Both the position numbers and the translations under genes were made by a program. Below the pieces are notes generated by a model. The model was not told the origin of the DNA and did not search any database. It worked only from the letters and a program-made list of their open reading frames with translations. From Limisphaerales bacterium (GTDB lineage: Bacteria > Verrucomicrobiota > Verrucomicrobiia > Limisphaerales > UBA11358), in NCBI GenBank assembly GCA_003455565.1, contig DMQW01000454.1, forward strand, positions 1 to 5,801: a stretch of 5,801 nucleotides of DNA, in the 5' to 3' direction. Positions within the stretch are counted from its first letter, which is position 1, and each line of letters opens with the position of its first letter. This document shows positions 1 to 4,407 of this stretch, in pieces.

Positions 1-23
1 ACATCCAACATCCAACATCCAAC
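1..23. repeat. 7-bp tandem repeat at the contig edge
   Basis: Three consecutive copies of ACATCCA followed by the beginning of a fourth (AC) start the window. The array is cut by the left edge, so its true copy number is unknown. It lies in an open reading frame continuous with the M16 gene that follows, where it would read IQHPTSN. A short-read assembly commonly breaks at such arrays, which may be why the sequence begins here. Whether the repeat is really inside the coding sequence cannot be decided from this window. Confidence 0.75.
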
Positions 24-569
24 CGAGTGATTGAAACCCGCGACAAGAAGCAGTCCGTGCTCGTCATCGGTTTTCCGGGCACGACGATGCACAGCGACGA
101 CCGTTACGCGCTGGATATTTTGCAGGAATGTTGCAGCGACCTCGGCTCGCGATTGTTCCTGCGGATTCGCGAACAGCTTGGACTGGCTTACTACGTCGGC
201 GCGCAGAATTTCGTCGGACTCGCGCCCGGTTACTTCGCGTTTTACACCGGCACGGAACCGGCGAAGGCCGCGCAGGTCGAAACGGAATTGCTCAAGGAAG
301 CCGAACTCTTGCGCACGGAAGGTTTGACTGCCGAGGAATTGAAACGCGCGAAGGCGAAAATCATCGGCCAAAAAAAAATCTCACGGCAGGACCTCGGCAA
401 CCTCGCGGCCACCAGCGCGCTCGACGAACTTTACGGTCTGGGCTGGCAACACGCCGAACTCGACGACGCCAAATACGAAGCCGTCACGCTCGAACAAGCC
501 AAGGCCGCCGCGCAAAAGTATCTCAAGCCGGACGCGCTGGTCGTTTCCATCGTGAAGCCGGAAAATTAA
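3..569 (+). CDS. M16 family peptidase (insulinase/PqqL-like), C-terminal part, 5' truncated
   Basis: This is the last structural domain of an M16-family zinc peptidase or processing-peptidase-like protein. The frame is open to the left edge; the first possible internal start is GTG at 27, which would give 180 residues, far shorter than the usual 400-900 for the family, so I treat the gene as 5' truncated. Counting from that GTG, the motif REQLGLAY (residues 48-55), preceded by DLGSRLFLRI, is the conserved Arg/Tyr motif of the non-catalytic M16 C-terminal domain that helps bind substrate. The catalytic HxxEH motif belongs to the N-terminal domain and is not in the window. The end (KYLKPDALVVSIVKPEN) is the typical last strand of the fold. 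Such proteins are usually periplasmic or membrane-attached and often come as an M16 pair; the partner would lie to the left. A run of nine A at 370-378 is tolerated in frame. Family assignment is firm; substrate is unknown. Confidence 0.88.
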   Translation: MQHPTSNRVIETRDKKQSVLVIGFPGTTMHSDDRYALDILQECCSDLGSRLFLRIREQLGLAYYVGAQNFVGLAPGYFAFYTGTEPAKAAQVETELLKEAELLRTEGLTAEELKRAKAKIIGQKKISRQDLGNLAATSALDELYGLGWQHAELDDAKYEAVTLEQAKAAAQKYLKPDALVVSIVKPEN

Positions 570-626
570 AAACGTGTTTGTTCAGGTCAGTTTCACGCTC
601 AATGAAAAATGGTTTGAAAATTGAAT

Positions 627-663
627 CCCTCACCCCGGCCCTCTCCCGTCTGACGGGAGAGGG
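627..663 (+). repeat. 37-bp palindromic interspersed-type repeat, copy 1
   Basis: A 12-bp C-rich head (CCCTCACCCCGG) is followed by a perfect palindrome: arm 639-650 (CCCTCTCCCGTC) pairs with arm 652-663 (GACGGGAGAGGG) around one base. A second copy in the opposite orientation lies at 749-785 and differs at 5 of 37 positions by hand alignment. Read in the frame of the downstream gene it encodes SLTPALSRLTGEG, the kind of low-value peptide such repeats leave in gene predictions. The structure resembles REP-type elements; no transposase is nearby. Confidence 0.85.
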
Positions 664-748
664 AGAATCATTCGCCGTCTCTGACGAAAACCTATGGCTG
701 GATTTGCCGGACGGTCATTCGCAAATTAGAAATCGGCCAATTGCTGTC

Positions 749-785
749 CCCTCTCCCATCGGATGGGAGAGGGTCAGGGTGAGGG
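749..785 (-). repeat. 37-bp palindromic interspersed-type repeat, copy 2 (inverted)
   Basis: This is the reverse-complement partner of the repeat at 627-663. Its palindrome is 749-760 (CCCTCTCCCATC) with 762-773 (GATGGGAGAGGG), and the head lies at 774-785. Relative to copy 1, one stem pair is changed on both sides (G:C to A:T), so the palindrome is preserved. The two copies face each other across 85 bp, making a 159-bp composite like a REP doublet. The + strand of this copy carries a GGGAGAGGG stretch and a GTG that look like the initiation site of the next gene. Confidence 0.85.
765..781 (+). promoter_or_regulatory. Ribosome-binding site and GTG start supplied by the repeat
   Basis: The purine stretch GGGAGAGGG (765-773) contains GAGG, complementary to the 16S anti-Shine-Dalgarno core, six bases before a GTG at 779-781. 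That GTG opens directly onto a signal peptide. It is the best-looking ribosome-binding site in the left half of the window, and both parts lie inside the 37-bp repeat. The alternative ATG at 602 has no purine-rich site before it. The reading is from sequence only; initiation here is inferred. Confidence 0.5.
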
Positions 786-1600
786 CAGGCCGACTTTCTA
801 TAATCTTGTTCGCCTTGATTTGCCTGACGTTTCGCACGTTTTGCGCCGACGCGGAATACAAACAAGTCCGCATCGAAACGCTGACCAACGCCGTGCGCGT
901 CCGCCTGCCGCTCACCGATGTAACCGGCAAAGTTCGCGTGAAAGAAAAATCATCGGATGGTTTCGGCCTGCCCGTCGCACCGAGCAAAACGATACTGGGC
1001 AAAAAACATTACCTCGAATGGCAGATTGGCTACGACATTCCGAATACGAACAGCCCCAGTGTCGTTCCTGAAATTAAATTCCTGCGCAACGGCGAGACGA
1101 AATACGGCCACGAGCTTTCCAAAATTATTTTTGAAGCCGTGCGGATCGGTTTGCTTTCCACCAACGACCTCGTCCGTGAAATTGAAGCGTTGAAGAAAAT
1201 CCGGCCGACCGAGTTTGAGGAAAGCCAGCCTGTGCAGGTTGAAACTGCAACCAACACAATGACGGACGGATTTCAAAGCACGGTCCAGCGGTTGCCGCAG
1301 TTCACCAAAACCACGCCGCACGGCTGGGTGCAAATCCAGCTCAAACAGAAACAGCACGCCGTCGGTTATCAGGCGATGGTTTATGTGTGTTTGCCGCTGG
1401 ATGAAGTGCTGACACCGGATGGCTTGCCGCGTAAAGCTGGCCCGGCCAAATCCAAGGAGACGGTTTACTACGACTTCACCCGTGAAAACGCCGCGTTCCT
1501 CCTCGACATCATTCACGCCTTTGGCTTGGCCTCGCGCCAGCACAACGAGGACATGGCGCACATACTTGGAAAGATTTTGGAAACGTCCGCCAGCCGGTAA
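779..1600 (+). CDS. Unrecognised exported protein (273 aa from GTG 779)
   Basis: I do not recognise a family. From GTG 779 the protein starts MRAGRLSIILFALICLTF and continues RTFCADA, a normal signal peptide with a basic n-region, hydrophobic core and likely Ala-x-Ala-type cleavage near residue 25, so the product is probably periplasmic or outer-membrane exposed. The mature part is mixed alpha/beta in character and charged, with a conserved-looking block around residues 98-125 (PEIKFLRNGE, KYGHELSKIIFEAV) and a strand-like block at 183-207 (WVQIQLKQKQ, then AMVYVCLPL). An ATG at 602 is in the same frame and would give 332 residues, but it reads through both palindromic repeats and puts about 60 residues before the signal peptide; I therefore prefer 779. 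Removing the 159-bp repeat composite leaves MKNGLKIE joined in frame to GRLSIILFALICL, also a good signal peptide, so 602 may have been the ancestral start. The stop is 2 bp before a large hairpin. Confidence 0.72.
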   Translation: MRAGRLSIILFALICLTFRTFCADAEYKQVRIETLTNAVRVRLPLTDVTGKVRVKEKSSDGFGLPVAPSKTILGKKHYLEWQIGYDIPNTNSPSVVPEIKFLRNGETKYGHELSKIIFEAVRIGLLSTNDLVREIEALKKIRPTEFEESQPVQVETATNTMTDGFQSTVQRLPQFTKTTPHGWVQIQLKQKQHAVGYQAMVYVCLPLDEVLTPDGLPRKAGPAKSKETVYYDFTRENAAFLLDIIHAFGLASRQHNEDMAHILGKILETSASR

Positions 1601-1602
1601 TT

Positions 1603-1670
1603 GGAACGCCGAGCACCGTCTCGGCAAGTTTCTGTTTTCTAATCCGAGCCGAGGCGGTGCTCGGCGTTCC
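1603..1670. terminator. Large inverted repeat in the convergent gap; possible bidirectional terminator
   Basis: Two 23-bp arms, 1603-1625 (starting GGAACGCCGAGCACCG) and 1648-1670 (ending CGGTGCTCGGCGTTCC), are exact reverse complements except one position, which would be a G-U pair in one transcript. The loop is 22 bases and includes a short T-rich stretch. The element starts 2 bp after the stop of the + strand gene and ends 11 bp before the stop of the - strand gene, the place for a shared terminator. Neither side is followed by a clear T run, so intrinsic termination is not proven. Length, symmetry and GC content also fit a MITE-like intergenic repeat that has taken the terminator position. 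Confidence 0.6.
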
Positions 1671-1681
1671 GGCAACAGCGA

Positions 1682-2830
1682 CTAAACTTTCTTTCGCCGC
1701 CAGCCGGCGATGAACATACCGTTCCCCCCCAAGTCCTGCGGCCAGATGGCCACCGATGATGCGCCCGCAACTGTTCGGTCATTTAATTTAATTTCAGGAA
1801 AAATTAACGGGTCAAAATCGGGCTGGCTCGCATTGAATGCTTTCATGACTTCCGTCGTCTCCGCCCGCGTCAACGTGCAGACGGAGAAGATCAATTTTCC
1901 GCCCGGCTTCACGCCCGGCGCGACATTGGCCAGCAAGTTCCGCTGGATTTCCGAAAGCTCGCGCACGTCGTCCACCGTCGTGGTCCAGCGCGCCTGCGGA
2001 TTGCGCTGCCACGTTCCCACGCCGCTGCACGGCGCGTCCACGAGCACGCCGTCGAATTTCGTCTTCGTCGGCAGCTTCGCGCCGCCGTCCCAGAACACCG
2101 AGCGATAATTGAAAACTTTCGCCCGGCCCGTGCGTCGCTTGAGTTTTTGCAACCGCCATTCCGCGCGGTCGCTCGCCCAGAGCAGCCCTTTGTTCTGCAT
2201 CAAATCGGACAGGTGCAACGTCTTTCCGCCCTCGCCCGCACAAGTGTCCCACCACGTTTCGCCCGGCTGCGGATCGCACAGCAATCCCACCATCTGCGAC
2301 GCGATATCCTGAATCTCAAATTCGCCCGCGTGAAATTCCGGCGACTTGAACAGATCCGCTTCGCCATCGAAAACCAAGGCGTCCGGCAACAACGGGCTGA
2401 CGTCCGCCGCGAATAATTTTCCCGCCAGCGCCTCCGCCTGACCGTGCTTGGCGCGCAACCAAAGTTTCGGTTGCCGCTGCAATGAGCGCAGCCAGTCATC
2501 GTTCACCTCCATGGATCCCGCCGTCCATGCTGGCACGGCCTTGGCGCGCAGTTCGGCCAGCGGCACGTTCGATTCATTCGCGCGAAACCGTTCGTCCAAT
2601 CGCAGCGCAAGCCACATCTTCGATTCCACACCTCGCTCCTCGCGCAACCAGACGTGCCAGCGATAATAAATAAAAACGGTCTTGGCGATCTCGGTCGCGT
2701 CGAATGGCGCCAGTTCGCGATGCTGTTTAAGCACTTCGCGCAATGCGGCGTCCGCCGGTTTGTCCCGGCCGGTTTTGCGGATCACTTCCGCCGCGATCTC
2801 GTGAACATTGTGAATCACAGCCCGCAGCAT
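1682..2830 (-). CDS. RsmB/NOP-family RNA (cytosine-5) methyltransferase
   Basis: This is a 382-residue SAM-dependent m5C methyltransferase of the RsmB/NOP2/Sun family, acting on cytosine in rRNA or tRNA; the target site cannot be read from sequence. Residues 1 to about 135 form an RsmB-like N-terminal helical region. The catalytic domain follows: EFEIQDIASQ (170-179), SAM-binding motif I DTCAGEGGK (195-203), the ribose-binding acidic residue in ASDRAEWR (D221), motif IV VDAPCSGVGTWQRNP with Cys268, and motif VI FSVCTLTRAE with Cys318. Both cysteines needed in this family, the nucleophile and the one that resolves the covalent adduct, are present. The end GGNGMFIAGWRRKK is the usual last strand. 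It is somewhat shorter than E. coli RsmB (429 aa) and lacks much of the NusB-like region. The ATG at 2830 has no clear ribosome-binding site. Its first ~33 codons and upstream 33 bp are duplicated at 3585-3716. It lies 79 bp downstream of another methyltransferase on the same strand. Confidence 0.9.
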   Translation of the reverse strand: MLRAVIHNVHEIAAEVIRKTGRDKPADAALREVLKQHRELAPFDATEIAKTVFIYYRWHVWLREERGVESKMWLALRLDERFRANESNVPLAELRAKAVPAWTAGSMEVNDDWLRSLQRQPKLWLRAKHGQAEALAGKLFAADVSPLLPDALVFDGEADLFKSPEFHAGEFEIQDIASQMVGLLCDPQPGETWWDTCAGEGGKTLHLSDLMQNKGLLWASDRAEWRLQKLKRRTGRAKVFNYRSVFWDGGAKLPTKTKFDGVLVDAPCSGVGTWQRNPQARWTTTVDDVRELSEIQRNLLANVAPGVKPGGKLIFSVCTLTRAETTEVMKAFNASQPDFDPLIFPEIKLNDRTVAGASSVAIWPQDLGGNGMFIAGWRRKKV

Positions 2831-2863
2831 ACGCGATTGGGCGGCGGCGGCACAACGCGGACA
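2732..2863 (-). repeat. 132-bp direct repeat, copy A (5' end of the RNA methyltransferase gene)
   Basis: This segment holds the first 33 codons of the RsmB/NOP-family gene and 33 bp upstream of its ATG. It matches 3585-3716 at about 110 of 132 positions by hand alignment without gaps, in the same orientation and at a constant offset of 853 bp. Similarity falls off at both ends. The pair flanks the SAM methyltransferase gene. Confidence 0.85.
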
Positions 2864-2909
2864 TCAGGCGGATGCACGGAAAGATTTTGCAAGCATCTGC
2901 AAACTCGCC

Positions 2910-3557
2910 TTAAGAATCACGGCGAACCGCGATGAAACTTTTGGTGAGGCCAAACCATTTTTCACGGTGAATCTCGCAATCAGGAAACAGTTCCTTCACC
3001 TCGCGAAAACTTAACAGACGCAATTCCGCCGCCAGTTTTTTGAGATTAATATTATCCCCGCTGCGGCACAGTCCGCGAAACGAAAAGACCGGCAACAACT
3101 TCCTGGGGAGGCCCGCCGGGAAAAAATGAATGAATCCCGTGACGAAATGCGGTTCGATGGGAAACCAGCGATTGGGCGTCTGCACAAACACCTGTTTTCC
3201 CACCCGGCGGATTTCAGCGGCAAAGCGCTTTTGATTTTCAAACGTGTGCAGATGCTCGATGACGCTGTTGCTGTAGGCGATGTCGAAACTTTTGTCCGCA
3301 TATCGTAGCGCGCAACCATCACCAATCTCCTCCACATATCTTTTTGGCCATGGCTTTTCGACCGGCTTCCGCTCCAGATTTACCAGAGTGATGGGCGATT
3401 CAATCGGCACCACACCTTCCCAGTCCGACGGGAATCCGCCGACATCCAAAATGCGCGTCATCGCATCCGGTTTGAAGAGCCTGATAAACAACTCGGTGCG
3501 CTGCCGCCGGAACCCCGGTTGGAAAAAACTGTAAAATTGGTAAATGCCAAAAGCCAT
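2910..3557 (-). CDS. Class I SAM-dependent methyltransferase (Methyltransf_11 type)
   Basis: A 215-residue soluble protein with a Rossmann-fold methyltransferase core. Motif I is RILDVGGFPSDW (residues 35-46), the SAM-binding glycine loop; the acidic end of the second strand is probably E62 in LVNLERK; CALRYADKSFDIAYSNSVIEHL (82-103, spanning the motif II/III region) is the standard block before strand 4, with the VIEHL signature; and KQVFVQTPNRWFPIEPHF (121-138) is the strand-5 region. The substrate is not evident; this subfamily includes small-molecule, lipid and sugar methyltransferases. It is unlike the RNA methyltransferase 79 bp downstream: no m5C cysteine motifs are seen. The start ATG at 3557 has no Shine-Dalgarno site, but a 40-codon upstream ORF ends in TGA only 3 bp before it, so translation may depend on coupling. 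The gene is bracketed by a 132-bp direct repeat. Confidence 0.86.
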   Translation of the reverse strand: MAFGIYQFYSFFQPGFRRQRTELFIRLFKPDAMTRILDVGGFPSDWEGVVPIESPITLVNLERKPVEKPWPKRYVEEIGDGCALRYADKSFDIAYSNSVIEHLHTFENQKRFAAEIRRVGKQVFVQTPNRWFPIEPHFVTGFIHFFPAGLPRKLLPVFSFRGLCRSGDNINLKKLAAELRLLSFREVKELFPDCEIHREKWFGLTKSFIAVRRDS

Positions 3558-3560
3558 GAT

Positions 3561-3683
3561 TCATGGTTCACATACAAACTTGATCCCTTCGCACAACGCA
3601 ACGTCCGCCGGCTTGTCCTTGCCGGTTTTGCGGATGACTTCCGCCGCGACCTCATGAACAGGTTGAATCATCGCCCGCAGCAT
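3561..3683 (-). pseudogene. Truncated duplicate of the RNA methyltransferase N-terminus; possible coupled leader ORF
   Basis: From the ATG at 3683 this reads MLRAMIQPVHEVAAEVIRKT then GKDKPADVALCEG, which matches residues 1-33 of the RsmB/NOP-family protein at about 25 of 33 positions. It then diverges to IKFVCEP and a TGA at 3561-3563. No trace of the catalytic domain follows; the next sequence is the SAM methyltransferase gene, starting 3 bp after the stop. In the aligned codons I count about 8 changed residues and 5 purely synonymous codon changes, no strong sign of purifying selection, so a decaying fragment is the simplest reading. Against that, the frame is still open with its start and a stop set exactly for re-initiation at the downstream ATG, so it may now work as a translated leader. 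Confidence 0.7.
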
Positions 3684-3716
3684 ATGCGATTGGACGGCGG
3701 TAGCACAACGAAGACA
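3585..3716 (-). repeat. 132-bp direct repeat, copy B
   Basis: This is the partner of 2732-2863, with about 83% identity by hand. It covers the start region of the truncated methyltransferase copy and 33 bp upstream of its ATG. The non-coding side is conserved too: both copies carry CCAATCGC followed by a base and TATG at the start codon, which means DNA of the 5' region, not only protein sequence, was duplicated. The breakpoint inside the gene is near codon 33. Confidence 0.85.
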
Positions 3717-3736
3717 ACTGGAGATTCCCAACGAAA

Positions 3737-3808
3737 TTAAGGCGCGGTGCTGGCCTTGACGGCAGCTTCAATGGCAATAAATTCTTCGGCTTTCAAAATG
3801 GCAGACAT
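3737..3808 (-). CDS. Possible 23-residue ORF at the head of the - strand gene group
   Basis: An ATG at 3808 opens a 24-codon frame ending in TAA: MSAILKAEEFIAIEAAVKAS and then TAP. It has no recognisable family and could be a leader peptide, the remnant N-terminus of a lost gene, or chance. A promoter-like sequence ends only 7 bases before the ATG, which would make the message nearly leaderless. It is too short for coding statistics, so confidence is low. It lies 53 bp upstream of the truncated methyltransferase copy, on the same strand. Confidence 0.22.
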   Translation of the reverse strand: MSAILKAEEFIAIEAAVKASTAP

Positions 3809-3815
3809 GGCAAAA

Positions 3816-3844
3816 ATCTTACCGCCCGCGAATCGTTAAGGCAA
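3816..3844 (-). promoter_or_regulatory. Candidate sigma70-type promoter for the - strand group
   Basis: On the - strand, TTGCCT (3844-3839) and TAAGAT (3821-3816) are separated by 17 bases. Each box matches the sigma70 consensus at about 4 of 6 positions, with the correct spacer. It points toward the small ORF, the truncated copy and the two methyltransferases. Chance matches of this quality are common, so this is only a candidate. Confidence 0.25.
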
Positions 3845-3920
3845 ATCTGGAAATCCTCGTGCGCGAGTTTGCGGAAGATTTAGTTGTGACATACCTGCAT
3901 CGTTGTTATTCCTATTGCGC

Positions 3921-4307
3921 GTGAACCGGTTCAAAACAATTGTCTCGCTGGTTGTGCTGACGCTTTGGGCGTCCTGCACAATCAATTGCCAGATAGAACT
4001 GCTCACCCACTCCGAAACGTCAGCGTGTTGCAACGAAGCAGGCGACAAGTCCAACCAAACGCCTGCTCAAGACGGCCACTGCGTTTGCAGTTGGGTCAAG
4101 TCCGGCGGATACATTTCGGAAAAAAGTGTTGTTCCCCTTCCGCTTCTGGTTGGCCTTCCGCTCGTCATGCTTTCCGTCTGTCTGGAAATTCCGTTGCCCG
4201 ATGCTCGTGCTGGTGAATTGATTTACTCCCCGCCCGGACTCCTCGCAAGCTGGCATATTTCCAATCGTGCCGCCGCCGCGCCGCGCGCTCCTTCATTCGT
4301 TTCATAA
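3921..4307 (+). CDS. Small Cys-rich exported protein at the head of an efflux operon
   Basis: From GTG 3921 the product is 128 residues. It starts MNRFKTIVSLVVLTLWASCT, a signal peptide or signal anchor, with Cys19 and Cys23 at its end; LWASC is lipobox-like but has Trp at -3, so lipidation is doubtful. The next part holds a CC pair (36-37) and HCVC (53-56), metal-ligand-like spacing in a segment otherwise rich in small and polar residues. A second hydrophobic stretch spans about 72-92 and the tail ends AAPRAPSFVS. An upstream TTG at 3903 would add six residues; I prefer 3921 because it gives a basic n-region right at the start. No named family is certain. Its position 100 bp before a TolC-family gene, plus the Cys/His cluster, suggests an accessory periplasmic metal-binding or sensing role, which is inference. 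No strong ribosome-binding site is visible. Confidence 0.68.
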   Translation: MNRFKTIVSLVVLTLWASCTINCQIELLTHSETSACCNEAGDKSNQTPAQDGHCVCSWVKSGGYISEKSVVPLPLLVGLPLVMLSVCLEIPLPDARAGELIYSPPGLLASWHISNRAAAAPRAPSFVS

Positions 4308-4407
4308 ACGAGTCCTCGTCCGAGGGCTTGTCTCCCAATCGTTTGGCGTGATTTCGCGCCGTGGTGTCTTGTGTGTTGTGGTGTTGTCCGTTTTGAACTC
4401 AATTTTT

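Noticed and set aside
128..601. Extension of the exported-protein frame upstream to ATG 128
   Set aside because: It runs out of frame through the M16 coding sequence, is rich in Arg and shows no domain; it is a shadow frame continuous by chance with the real gene.
950..1675. A 241-residue - strand ORF opposite the exported protein
   Set aside because: It is antisense to a gene with a signal peptide, has no recognisable motif, and contains the hairpin at its 5' end; typical high-GC shadow ORF.
2886..2903. Perfect 6-bp inverted repeat TTTGCA-N6-TGCAAA between the two methyltransferase genes
   Set aside because: Stem is too short and AT-rich for an intrinsic terminator and no T run follows it on the - strand; an operator role is possible but unsupported by a second copy.
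3843..3881. Imperfect hairpin (AAATCT...CTCG / CGAG...AGATTT) in the divergent region
   Set aside because: The inner 4-bp and outer 6-bp pairs are separated by unmatched bases of unequal length; not good enough to call an operator or regulatory RNA.
4314..4325. CCTCG-TC-CGAGG hairpin after the Cys-rich gene
   Set aside because: Five-base stem with a two-base loop is sterically poor and lacks a T tract; not a credible terminator between genes of one operon.
4267..4407. Upstream start (ATG 4267) for the TolC-family gene
   Set aside because: It would overlap the preceding gene by 41 bp and place 47 residues before a clear signal peptide starting at 4408.
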